Source: Dermacentor variabilis
Lineage: Eukaryota > Arthropoda > Arachnida > Ixodida > Ixodidae
Length of the DNA: 64,000 bases
Assembly: GCF_050947875.1 (NCBI RefSeq)
Contig: NC_134570.1
Coordinates: forward strand, 244,644,584 to 244,708,583
Reading direction: 5' to 3'
Each line of letters begins with the position of its first letter. Within the stretch, counting starts at the first letter, position 1. Position numbers and translations under genes: made by a program. A model generated the notes under the pieces. The model was not told the DNA's origin and ran no database searches. It worked only from the letters and a program-made list of their open reading frames with translations. This document shows, one piece after another, positions 21,381 through 33,740 of the stretch.

Positions 21381-24300
21381 TGTTTAAGAAGTGGTTTGGC
21401 ACAAATCCATGTGCGGGTGCTAAAAAGAGCAGCATGGGCGTGCTTAGAACGTTGTTTGAAAGAAATCCACGTGCGCGCTCTGCCAAAAGCAGAATGTGCA
21501 TGCATAACTTGTGGTTTTGCATAAAACAACGTCCGCGTCTACCAAAAGATGCATTTGTATGCTTAACAAGTGGTTTGGCACAAATCCGTGCGCGTGTGCT
21601 AAAAAGAGCAGTATGGGTGTGCTTAGCGCGTCGTTTGGCAGAAATCCACGTGCGCACTCTCCCAAAAGCAGCACATGCGTGCATAACTTGTTGTTTTGCA
21701 GAAAACAACGTCGGCGTCTACCAAATGATGTATGTGCATGCTTAACAAATGTTTTGACACAAATCCATGCTGGGGTGTTAAAAAAAGCAGCATGGGCGTA
21801 CTTATCACGTCGTTTGGCAGAAATCCACGTTTGCGCTCTGCCAAAAGCAGCATGTGAATGCACAACTTGTGGTTTGGCAGAAAACAACGTCCGCGTCTGC
21901 CAAAACATGCATATGCATGCTTAAAAGGTGGTTTGGCACAAATCCGTGTGCGGGTGCTAAAAAGAACAGCATGGGCGTACTTAGCACGTCGTTTTGCAGA
22001 CATCCAAGTGCGCGCTCTGCCAAAAGCAGCATGTGCATGCATATCTTGTGGTTTTGCAGAAAACAACGTCCGCGTCTACCAAAAGATGCATCTGCATGCT
22101 TAACAAGTGGTTTGGCACAAATCCATGCGCAGGTGGTAAGAACAGCAGCATAGGCGTACTTAGCACGTCGTTTGGCAGAAATTCACGTGCGCGCTCTGCC
22201 AAAAGCAGCATGTGCATGCATAACTTGTGGTTTCGCAGAAAACAACGTCCGCGTCTGCCAAAACATGCATATGCATGTTTAAGAAGTGGTTTGGCACAAA
22301 TTCATGTGCGGGTGCTAAAAAGAGCAGCATGGGCGTGCTTAGCTCGTCGTTTGGCAGAAATCCACGTGCGCGCTCTCCCAAAAGCAGCACGTGCGTGCAT
22401 AACTTGTGGTTTTGCAGAGAACAACGTCCGCGTCTAACAAAAGATGCATGTGCATGCTTAACAAATGTTTTGACACAAATTCATGCTGGCGTGCTAAAGA
22501 AAGCAGCGTGGGCGTGCTTAGCACGTCGTTTGGCAGAAATCCAAGTGCGCGCTCTGCCAAAAGCAGCATGTGCATGCATAACTTGTGGTTTTGCAGAAAA
22601 CAACGTCCGCGTCTGCCAAAACATGCATATGCATGCATAACAAGTGGTTTGGCACAAATCCATGCGCGGGTGCTAAAAAGAGCAGTATGGGCGTGCTTCG
22701 CACGTCGTTTGGCAGAAATACACGTGCGCGCTCTGCCGAAAGCAGCATGTGCATGCGTAGCTTGTGGTTTGGCAAAAAAAACGTCCGCGTCTGCCAAAAC
22801 ATGCATATGCATCCTTAAGAAGTGGTCTGGCACTAATCCATGTGCGGGTGCTAAAAAGAGCAGCATGGGCGTGCTTAGCACGTCGTTTGGCAGAAATCCA
22901 CGTGCGCGCTCTGCAAAAAGCAGCATCTGCATGCATAACTTGTGGTTTTGCAGAAAACAACGTCCGCGTCCACCAAAAGATGCATGTGCATGCTTAACAA
23001 GTGGTTTGGCACAAATCCATGCGCGGGTGCTAGAAAGAGCAGCATGGGCGTGCTTAGCACGTCGTTTGGCAGAAATCTACATGCGCGCTCTGCCAAAAGC
23101 AGCATGTGCATGCATAACTTGTGGTTTTGCAGAAAACAACGTCCGCGTCTACCAAAAGATGCATCTGTACCCTTAACAAGTGGTTTGGCACAAATCCGTG
23201 CGCGTGTGCTAAAAAGAGCAGTATGGGTGTGCTTAGCGCGTCGTTTGGCAGGAATCCACGTGCGCGCTGCGCCAAAAGCAGCATGTGCATGCGTAACTTG
23301 TGGTTTGGCAGAAAACAACGTCCGCGTCTGCCAAAACATGGATATGCTTCCTTAAGAAGTGGTTTGGCACTAATCCATGTGCGGGTGGTAAAAAGAGCAG
23401 CATAGGCGTGCTTAGCACGTCGTTTGGCAGAAATCCACGTGCGCGCTCTGCCAAAAGCAGCATGTACATGCACAACTTTTGGTTTGGCAGAAAAGAACGT
23501 CCGCGTCTGCCAAAACATGCATATGCATGCATAACAAGTGGTTTGGCACAAATCCATGCGCGGGTGCTAGAAAGAGCAGCATGGGCGTGCTTAGCACGTC
23601 GTTTGGCAGAAATCTACATGCGCGCTCTCGCAAAAGCAGCACGTGCGCGCATAACTTGTGGTTTTGCAGAAAACAACGTCCGCGTCTACTCAAAGATGCA
23701 TGTGCATGCTTAACAAATGGTTTGACACAAATCCATGCTGGGGTGCTAAAAAAGCAGCGTGGGCGTTCTTAGCACGTCGTTTGGCAGAAATCCAAGTGCG
23801 CGCTCTGCCAAAAGCAGCATGTGCATGCATAACTTGTGGTTTGGAAGAAAACAACGTCCGCGTCTGCCAAAACATACATATGCATCCTTAATAAGTGGTT
23901 TGGCACAAATCCATGCGCGGGTGCTAAAAAAAGCAGCATGGGCGTACTTATCACGTCGTTTGGCAGAAATCCACGTTTGCGCTCTGCCAAAAGCAGCATG
24001 TGCATGCACAACTTGTAGTTTGGCAGAAAACAACGTCCGCGTCTGCCAAAACATGCATATGCATGCTTAAAAGGTGGTTTGGCACAAATCCGTGTGCGGG
24101 TGCTAAAAAGAACAGCATGGGCGTACTTAGCTCGTCGTTTGGCAGAAATCCACGTGCGCACTCTCTCAAAAGCAGCACATGCGTGCATAACTTGTTGTTT
24201 TGCAGAAAACAACGTCGGCGTCTACCAAATGATGTATGTGCATGCTTAACAAATGTTTTGACACAAATTCATGCTGGGGTGCTAAAAAAAGGAGCGTGGG

Positions 24301-26589
24301 CGTGCTTAGCACGTCGTATTGCAGACATCGAAGTGCGCGCTCAGCCAAAAGCAGCATTGCATGCATAACTTTTGGTTCTGCAGAAAACAACGTCCGCGTC
24401 TACGAAACGATTCATGTGCATGCTTAACATGTGGTTTGGCACAAATCCATGCGCGGGTGCTAAAAAGAGCAATATGGGCGTGCTTAGCACGTCGTTTGGC
24501 AAAAATCCACGTGCGCGCTCTGCCAAAAGCAGCATGTGCATGGGTAACTTGTGGCTTGGCAGAAAAAAACGTCCGCCTCTGCCAAAACATGCATATGCAT
24601 CGTTAACAAGTGGTTTGGCACAAATCCATGCGTGGGTGCTAAAAAGAGCAGCATGGGCGTGCTTAGCACGTCGTTTGGCAGAAATGCACGTGTGCGCTCT
24701 GCCAAAAGCAGCATGGGCATGCACAACTTGTGGTTTGGCAGAAAACAATGTCCGCGTCTGCCAAAACATGCATATGCATGCTTAACAAGTGGTTTGGCAC
24801 AAATCCGTGTGCGGGTGCTAAAAAGAACAGCATGGGCGTGCTTAGCTCGTCGTTTGGCAGAAATCCACGTGCGCGCTCTCCCAAAAGCAGCACGTGCGTG
24901 TATAACTTGTGGTTTTGCAGAAAACATTGTCCGCGTCTACCAAAAGATGCATGTGCATGCTTAACAAATGTTTTGACACAAATTCATGCTGGCGTGCTAA
25001 AAAAAGCAGCGTGGGCGTGCTTAGCACGTCGTTTGGCAGAAATCCAAGTGCGCGCTCTGCCAAAACCAGCATGTGCATGCATATCTTGTGGTTTTGCAGG
25101 AAACAACGTCCGCGTCTACCAAAAGATGCATTTTTATGCTCAACAAGTGGTTTGGCACTAATCCATGTGCGGGTGCTAAAAAGAGCAGCATGGGCGTGCT
25201 TAGCACGTCGTTTGGCAGAAATCCACGGGCGCGCTCTGCGAAAAGAAGCATGTGCATGCACAAATTGTGGTTTGGCAGAAAAGAACGTCCGCGTCTGCCA
25301 GAACATGCATTTGCATGCTTAACAAGTGGTTTGGCACAAATCCATGCGCGGGTGCTAAAAAGAGTAGTATGGGCGTGCTTAGCACGTTGTTTGGCAGAAA
25401 TCCACGTGCGCGCTCTGCCAAAAGCAGCATGTGCATGCGTAACTTGTGGTTTGGCAGATAAAACGTCCGCGTCTGCCAAAACATGCATATGCATCCTTAA
25501 GAAGTGGTTTGGCACTAGTCCATGTGCGGGTGCTAAAAAGAGCAGCATGGGCGTGCTTAGCACGTCGTTTGGCAGAAATCCACGTGCGCGCTCTGCAAAA
25601 AGCAGCATCTGCATGCATAACTTGTGGTTTTGCAGAAAACAACGTCCGCGTCCACCAAAGGATGCATGTGCATGCTTAACAATGGTTTAGCACAAATCCA
25701 TGCGCGCGTGCTAGAAAGAGCAGCATGGGCGTGCTTAGCACGTCGTTTGGCAGAAATCTACAGGCGCACTCTCCCAAAAGCAGCACATGCGTGCATAACT
25801 TGTTGTTTTGCAGAAAACAACGTCGGCGTCTACCAAATGATGTCTGTGCATGCTTAACTTATGTTTTGACACAAATCCATGCTGGGGTGCTAAAAAAAGG
25901 AGCGTGGGCGTGCTTAGCACGTCGTTTGGCAGAAATCCAAGTGCGCGCTCTGCCAAAAGCAGCATGTGCATGCATAACTTGTGGTTTGGAAGAAAACAAC
26001 GTCCGCGTCTGCCAAAACATACATATGCATCCTTAATAAGTGGTTTGGCACAAATCCATGCGCGGGTGCTAAAAAAAGCAGCATGGGCGTACTTATCACG
26101 TCGTTTGGCAGAAATCCACGTTTGCGCTCTGCCAAAAGCAGCATGTGCATGCACAACTTGTGGTTTGGCAGAAAACAACGTCCGCGTCTGCCAAAACATG
26201 CATATGCATGCTTAAAAGGTGGTTTGGCACAAATCCGTGTGCGGGTGCTAAAAAGAACAGCATGGGCGTACTTAGCACGTCGTTTTGCAGACATCCAAGT
26301 GCGCGCTCTGCCAAAAGCAGCATGTGCATGCATATCTTGTGGTTTTGCAGAAAGCAACGTCCGCGTCTACCAAAAGATGCATCTGTATGCTTAACAAGTG
26401 GTTTGGCACAAATCCATGCGCGGGTGGTAAGAACAGCAGCATAGGCGTACTTAGCACGTCGTTTGGCAGAAATTCACGTGCGCGCTCTGCCAAAAGCAGC
26501 ATGTGCATGCACAACTTGTGGTTTGGCAGAAAACAACGTCCGCGTCTGCCAAAACATGCATATGCATGCTTAAAAGGTGGTTTGGCACA
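21381..26589 (+). repeat. Older mosaic satellite region without one dominant period
   Basis: About 29 monomers in short runs match different places: 22.4-22.6 kb resembles 15.96-16.14 kb, 22.6-23.0 kb resembles 14.2-14.5 kb, 23.84-24.0 kb resembles 19.19-19.35 kb and 25.98 kb onward, and 24.37-24.7 kb resembles 17.04-17.37 kb. Private indels include AACAATGGTTTAGCAC near 25,677, GGCAGATAAAACG near 25,453 and GGTGCTAAAAAAGCAGCG near 23,745. No unique sequence is present. Confidence 0.75.
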
Positions 26590-26860
26590 AATCCGTGTGC
26601 GGGTGCTAAAAAGAACAGCATGGGCGTACTTAGCACTTCGTTTTGCAGACATCCAAGTGCGCGCTCTGCCAAAAGCAGCATGTGCATGCATATCTTGTGG
26701 TTTTGCAGAAAGCAACGTCCGCGTCTACCAAAAGATGCATCTGCATGCTTAACAAGTGGTTTGGCACAAATCCATGCGCGGGTGGTAAGAACAGCAGCAT
26801 AGGCGTACTTAGCACGTCGTTTGGCAGAAATTCACGTGCGCGCTCTGCCAAAAGCAGCAT
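26145..26860 (+). repeat. Two-monomer (358-bp) tandem duplication
   Basis: The dimer 26,145-26,502 is repeated at 26,503-26,860 with an offset of exactly 358 bp. It combines an AAAAGGTGG B variant followed by a TTTTGCAGACATCC C subunit with a GGTGGTAAGAACAG B variant. A GTCGTTTTGCAG to CTTCGTTTTGCAG change near 26,637 separates the copies. The dimer sits at the left edge of the homogenised 4.6-kb repeat. Confidence 0.8.
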
Positions 26861-28583
26861 GTGCATGCATAACTTGTGGTTTCGCAGAAAACAACGTCCG
26901 CGTCTGCCAAAACATGCATATGCATGTTTAAGAAGTGGTTTGGCACAAATTCATGTGCGGGTGCTAAAAAGAGCAGCATGGGCGTGCTTAGAACGTTGTT
27001 TGAAAGAAATCCACGTGCTCGCTCTGCCAAAAGCAGAATGTGCATGCATAACTTGTGGTTTTGCATAAAACAACGTCCGCGTCTACCAAAAGATGCATGT
27101 GCATGCTCAACAAGTGGTTCGGCACAAATCCATGCGCGGGTGCTAAAAAGAGCAGCATGGGCGTGCTTAGGACGTCGTTTGGCAGAAATCCACGTGCGCG
27201 CTCTGCCAAAAGCAGCATGTGCATGCGTATCTTGTGGTTTGGCAGAAAAAAACGTGCGCGTCTGCCAAAACATGCATATGCATCCTTAAGAAGTGGTTTG
27301 GCACGAATCCATGCGCGGGTGCTAAAAAGAGCAGCATGGGCATGCTTAGCATGTCGTTTGGCAGAAATCCACGTGCGCGCTCTGCCAAAAGCAGCATTGC
27401 ATGCATTACTTTTGGTTCTGTAGAAAACAACGTCCGCGTCTACCAAACGATTCATGTGCATGCTTAACATGTGGTTTGACACAAATCCATGCGCGGGTGC
27501 TAAAAAGAGCAATATGGGCGTGCTTAGCATGTCGTTTGGCAAAAATCCACGTGCGCGCTCTGCCAAAAGCAGCATGTGCATGGGTAACTTGTGGCTTGGC
27601 AGAAAAAAACGTCCGCCTCTGCCAAAACATGCATATGCATCCTTAACAAGTGGTTTGGCACAAATCCATGCGTGGGTGCTAAAAAGAGCAGCATGGGCGT
27701 GCTTAGCACGTCGTTTGGCAGGAATGGACGTGCGCGCTCTGCCAAAAGCAGGACGTGCATGCATAACTTGTGGTTTGGCAGAAAACAACGTCCGCGTCTA
27801 CCAAATGATGTATTTGCATGCTTAACAAATGTTTTGACACAAATCCATGCTTGGGTGCTAAAGATAGCAGCGTGGGCGTGCTTAGCACGTCGTTTGGCAG
27901 ACATCCAAGTGCGCGCTCTGCCAAAAGCAGCATGTGCATGCATATCTTGTGGTTTTGCAGAAAACAACGTCCGCGTCTACCAAAAGAGGCATCTGCATGC
28001 TTAACAAGTGGTTTGGCACAAATCCATGCGCGAGTGGTAAGAACAGCAGCATAGGCGTACTTAGCACGTCGTTTGGCAGAAATCCACGTGCGCGCTCTGC
28101 CAAAAGCAGCATGTGCATGCATAACTTGTGGTTTCGCAGAAAACAATGTCCGCGTCTGCGAAAACATGCATATGCATGTTTAAGAAGTGGTTTGGCACAA
28201 ATCCATGTGCGGGTGCTAAAAAGAGCAGCATGGGCGTGCTTAGAACGTTGTTTGAAAAAAATCCACGTGCGCGCTCTGCCAAAAGCAGAATGTGCATGCA
28301 TAACTTGTGGTTTTGCATAAAACAACGTCCGCGTCTACCAAAAGATGCATTTGTATGCTTAACAAGTGGTTTGGCACAAATCCGTGCGCGTGTGCTAAAA
28401 AGAGCAGTATGGGTGTGCTTAGCGCGTCGTTTGGCAGAAATCCACGTCCGCGTCTGCCAAAACATGCATATGCATCCTTAAGAAGTGGTTTGGCACTAAT
28501 CCATGTGCGGGTGCTAAAAAGAGCAGCATGGGCGTGCTTAGCACGTCGTTTGGCAGAAATCCACGTGCGCGCTCTGCAAAAAG
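26590..28583 (+). repeat. Partial leading copy of the 4.6-kb higher-order repeat
   Basis: It matches 31,718-33,7xx at an offset of 5,128 bp, which is one 4,591-bp period plus three monomers. Shared markers are the 1-bp-short C subunit (GCAGCATTGCATGCAT near 27,400), GGAATGGACG, AAAGATAGCAGCG and the 60-bp C-A fusion at 28,441. Its last 835 bp are partly repeated directly downstream. Confidence 0.8.
28435..28475 (+). repeat. C-A subunit fusion (60-bp deletion), first occurrence
   Basis: The C subunit reads GGCAGAAATCCACGT and continues directly as the A-subunit core CCGCGTCTGCC from about 28,441. One 60-bp subunit equivalent is missing, so the unit is 119 bp long. The identical fusion recurs at 33,569 and 38,160, spaced 5,128 and 4,591 bp, so it arose once and was copied with the higher-order repeat. 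The join falls in sequence that A and C share. Confidence 0.9.
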
Positions 28584-29149
28584 CAGGACGTGCATGCATA
28601 ACTTGTGGTTTGGCAGAAAACAACGTCCGCGTCTACCAAATGATGTATTTGCATGCTTAACAAATGTTTTGACACAAATCCATGCTTGGGTGCTAAAGAT
28701 AGCAGCGTGGGCGTGCTTAGCACGTCGTTTGGCAGACATCCAAGTGCGCGCTCTGCCAAAAGCAGCATGTGCATGCATATCTTGTGGTTTTGCAGAAAAC
28801 AACGTCCGCGTCTACCAAAAGAGGCATCTGCATGCTTAACAAGTGGTTTGGCACAAATCCATGCGCGAGTGGTAAGAACAGCAGCATAGGCGTACTTAGC
28901 ACGTCGTTTGGCAGAAATCCACGTGCGCGCTCTGCCAAAAGCAGCATGTGCATGCATAACTTGTGGTTTCGCAGAAAACAACGTCCGCGTCTGCGAAAAC
29001 ATGCATATGCATGTTTAAGAAGTGGTTTGGCACAAATCCATGTGCGGGTGCTAAAAAGAGCAGCATGGGCGTGCTTAGAACGTTGTTTGAAAAAAATCCA
29101 CGTGCGCGCTCTGCCAAAAGCAGAATGTGCATGCATAACTTGTGGTTTT
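28584..29149 (+). repeat. Second copy of an 835-bp displaced segment
   Basis: The segment 27,749-28,314 recurs at 28,584-29,149. The 835-bp offset equals five monomers minus the 60 bp lost in the C-A fusion at 28,441. Landmarks are CAGGACGTGCATGC at 27,749 and 28,584 and AAAGATAGCAGCG. The fusion lies only in the first copy. This duplication explains why the first interval between C-A fusions is 5,128 bp rather than 4,591 bp. Confidence 0.8.
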
Positions 29150-32100
29150 GCAGAAAACAACGTCCGCGTCCACCAAAAGATGCATGTGCATTCTTAACAA
29201 GTGGTTTGGCACAAATCCATGCGCGCGTGCTAGAAAGAGCAGCATGGGCGTGCTTAGCACGTCGTTTGGCAGAAATCTACATGCGCGCTCTCGCAAAAGC
29301 AGCACGTGCGTGCATAACTTGTGGTTTTGCAGAAAACAACGTCCGCCTCTACTCAAAGATGCATGTGCATGCTTAACAAATGGTTTGACACAAATCCATG
29401 CTGGGGTGCTAAAAAAAGCAGCGTGGGCGTGCTTAGCACGTCGTTTGGCAGAAATCCAAGTGCGCGCTCTGCCAAAAGCAGCATGTGCATGCACAACTTG
29501 TGGTTTGGCAGAAAACAACGTCCGCGTCTGCCAAAACATGCATATGCATGCTTAAAAGGTGGTTTGGCACAAATCCGTGTGCGGGTCCTAAAAAGAACAG
29601 AATGGGCGTACTTAGCTCGTCGTTTGGCAGAAATCCACGTGCGCACTCTCCCAAAAGCAGCACATGCGTGCATAACTTGTTGTTTTGCAGAAAACAACGT
29701 CGGCGTCTACCAAATGATGTATGTGCATGCTTAACAAATGTTTTGACACAAATCCATGCTGGGGTGTTAAAAAAAGCAGCATGGGCGTACTTATCACGTC
29801 GTTTGGCAGAAATCCACGTTTGCGCTCTGCCAAAAGCAGCATGTGCATGCACAACTTGTGGTTTGGCAGAAAACAACGTCCGCGTCTGCCAAAACATGCA
29901 TATACATGCTTAAAAGGTGGTTTGGCACAAATCCGTGTGCGGGTGCTAAAAAGAACAGCATGGGCGTACTTAGCACGTCGTTTGGCAGAAATTCACGTGC
30001 GCGCTCTGCCAAAAGCAGCATGTGCATGCATAACTTGTGGTTTCGCAGAAAACAACGTCCGCGTCTGCCAAAACATGCATATGCATGTTTAAGAAGTGGT
30101 TTGGCACAAATTCATGTGCGGGTGCTAAAAAGAGCAGCATGGGCGTGCTTAGAGCGTTGTTTGAAAGAAATCCACGTGCTCGCTCTGCCAAAAGCAGAAT
30201 GTGCATGCATATCTTGTGGTTTTGCATAAAACAAAGTCCGCGTCTACCAAAAGATGCATGTGCATGCTCAACAAGTGGTTTGGCACAAATCTATGCGCGG
30301 GTGCTAAAAAGAGCAGCATGGGCGTGCTTAGGACGTCGTTTGGCAGAAATCCACGTGCGCGCTCTGCCAAAAGCAGCATGTGCATGCGTATCTTGTGGTT
30401 TGGCAGAGAAAAACGTGCGCGTCTGCCAAAACATGCATATGCATCCTTAAGAAGTGGTTTGGCACGAATCCATGCGCGGGTGCTAAAAAGAGCAGCATGG
30501 GCATGCTTAGCATGTCGTTTGGCAGAAATCCACGTGCGCGCTCTGCCAAAAGCAGCATTGCATGCATAACTTTTGGTTCAGCAGAAAACAACGTCCGCGT
30601 CTACCAAACGATTCATGTGCATGCTTAACATGTGGTTTGACACAAATCCATGCGCGGGTGCTAAGAAGAGCAATATGGGCGTGCTTAGCACGTCGTTCGG
30701 CAAAAATCCACGTGCGCGCTCTGCCAAAAGCAGCATGTGCATGGGTAACTTGTGGCTTGGCGGAAAAAAACGTCCGCCTCTGCCAAAACATGCATATGCA
30801 TCCTTAACAAGTGGTTTGGCACAAATCCATGCGCGGGTGCTAAAAAGAGCAGCATGGGCGTGCTTAGCACGTCGTTTGGCAGAAATGCACGTGCGCGCTC
30901 TGCCAAAAGCAGGACGTGCATGCATAACTTGTGGTTTGGCAGAAAACAACGTCCGCGTCTACCAAAAGATGTATTTGCATGCTTAACAAATGTTTTGACA
31001 CAAATCCATGCTGGGGTGCTAAAGAAAGCAGCGTGGGCGTGCTTAGCACGTCGTTTGGCAGACATCCAAGTGCACGCTCTGCCAAAAGCAGCATGTGCAT
31101 GCATATCTTGTGGTTTTGCAGAAAACAACGTCCGCGTCTACCAAAAGATGCATCTGCATGCTTAACAAGTGGTTTGGCACAAATCTTGCGCGAGTGGTAA
31201 GAACAGCAGCATAGGCGTACTTAGCACGTCGTTTGGCAGAAATCCACGCGCGCGCTCTGCCAAAAGCAGCATGTGCATGCATAACTTGTGGTTTCGCAGA
31301 AAACAACGTCCGCGTCTGCGAAAACATGCATGTGCATGTTTAAGAAGTGGTTTGGCACAAATCCATGTGCGGGTGCTAAAAAGAGCAGCATGGGCGTGCT
31401 TAGAACGTTGTTTGAAAGAAATCCACTTGCGCGCTCTGACAAAAGCAGAATGTGCATGCATAACTTGTGGTTTTGCATAAAACAACGTCCGCGTCTACCA
31501 AAAGATGCATGTGCCTGCTCAACAAGTGGTTTGGCACAAATCCATGCGCGGGTGCTAAAAAGAGCAGCATGGGCGTGTTTAGGACGTCGTTTGGCAGAAA
31601 TCCACGTGCGCGCTCTGCCAAAAGCAGCATGTGCATGCACAACTTGTGGTTTGGCAGAAAACAACGTCCGCGTCTGCCAAAACATGCATTTGCATGCTTA
31701 ACAAGTGGTTTGGCGCAAATCCGTGTGCGGGTGCTAAAAAGAACAGCATGGGCGTACTTAGCACGTCGTTTTGCAGACATCCAAGTGCGCGCTCTGCCAA
31801 AAGCAGCATGTGCATGCATATCTTGTGGTTTTGCAGAAAGCAACGTCCGCGTCTACCAAAAGATGCATCTGCATGCTTAACAAGTGGTTTGGCACAAATC
31901 CATGCGCGGGTGGTAAGAACAGCAGCATAGGCGTACTTAGCACGTCGTTTGGCAGAAATTCACGTGCGCGCTCTGCCAAAAGCAGCATGTGCATGCATAA
32001 CTTGTGGTTTCGCAGAAAACAACGTCCGCGTCTGCCAAAACATGCATATGCATGTTTAAGAAGTGGTTTGGCACAAATTCATGTGCGGGTGCTAAAAAGA

Positions 32101-33740
32101 GCAGCATGGGCGTGCTTAGAACGTTGTTTGAAAGAAATCCACGTGCTCGCTCTGCCAAAAGCAGAATGTGCATGCATAACTTGTGGTTTTGCATAAAACA
32201 ACGTCCGCGTCTACCAAAAGATGCATGTGCATGCTCAACAAGTGGTTTGGCACAAATCCATGCGCAGGTGCTAAAAAGAGCAGCATGGGCGTGCTTAGGA
32301 CGTCGTTTGGCAGAAATCCACGTGCGCGCTCTGCCAAAAGCAGCATGTGCATGCGTATCTTGTGGTTTGGCAGAAAAAAACGTGCGCGTCTGCCAAAACA
32401 TGCATATGCATCCTTAAGAAGTGGTTTGGCACGAATCCATGCGCGGGTGCTAAAAAGAGCAGCATGGGCATGCTTAGCATGTCGTTTGGCAGAAATCCAC
32501 GTGCGCGCTCTGCCAAAAGCAGCATTGCATGCATAACTTTTGGTTCTGTAGAAAACAACGTCCGCGTCTACCAAACGATTCATGTGCATGCTTAACATGT
32601 GGTTTGACACAAATCCATGCGCGGGTGCTAAAATGAGCAATATGGGCCTGCTTAGCACGTCGTTTGGCAAAAATCCACGTGCGCGCTCTGCCAAAAGCAG
32701 CATGTGCATGGGTAACTTGTGGCTTGGCAGAAAAAAACGTCCGCCTCTGCCAAAACATGCATATGCATCCTTAACAAGTGGTTTGGCACAAATCCATGCG
32801 TGGGTGCTAAAAAGAGCAGCATGGGCGTGCTTAGCACGTCGTTTGGCAGGAATGGACGTGCGCGCTCTGCCAAAAGCAGGACGCGCATGCATAACTTGTG
32901 GTTTGGCAGAAAACAACGTCCGCGTCTACCAAATGATGTATTTGCATGCTTAACAAATGTTTTGACACAAATCCATGCTTGGGTGCTAAAGATAGCAGCG
33001 TGGGCGTGCTTAGCACGTCGTTTGGCAGACATCCAAGTGCGCGCTCTGCCAAAAGCAGCATGTGCATGCATATCTTGTGGTTTTGCAGAAAACAACGTCC
33101 GCGTCTACCAAAAGAGGCATCTGCATGCTTAACAAGTGGTTTGGCACAAATCCATGCGCGAGTGGTAAGAACAGCAGCATAGGCGTACTTAGCACGTCGT
33201 TTGGCAGAAATCCACGTGCGCGCTCTGCCAAAAGCAGCATGTGCATGCATAACTTGTGGTTTCGCAGAAAACAACGTCCGCGTCTGCGAAAACATGCATA
33301 TGCATGTTTAAGAAGTGTTTTGGCACAAATCCATGTGCGGGTGCTAAAAAGAGCAGCATGGGCGTGCTTAGAACGTTGTTTGAAAAAAATCCACGTGCGC
33401 GCTCTGCCAAAAGCAGAATGTGCATGCATAACTTGTGGTTTTGCATAAAACAACGTCCGCGTCTACCAAAAGATGCATTTGTATGCTTAACAAGTGGTTT
33501 GGCACAAATCCGTGCGCGTGTGCTAAAAAGAGCAGTATGGGTGTGCTTAGCGCGTCGTTTGGCAGAAATCCACGTCCGCGTCTGCCAAAACATGCATATG
33601 CATCCTTAAGAAGTGGTTTGGCACTAATCCATGTGCGGTTGCTAAAAAGAGCAGCATGGGCGTGCTTAGCACGTCGTTTGGCAGAAATCCACGTGCGCGC
33701 TCTGCAAAAAGCAGCATCTGCATGCATAACTTGTGGTTTT
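29150..33740 (+). repeat. 4,591-bp higher-order repeat, copy 1
   Basis: Monomer order and nearly all bases agree with 33,741-38,331. The 4,591-bp period equals 26 x 179 minus 63. The deficit is one 60-bp C-A fusion, two 1-bp-short C subunits (GCATTGCATGCAT) and one AAATCTTGCGCG B variant. A by-eye comparison shows scattered single-base differences only, for example near 29,347, 29,600, 30,235, 30,579, 30,664 and 32,634. The unit boundary is arbitrary within the array. Confidence 0.88.
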
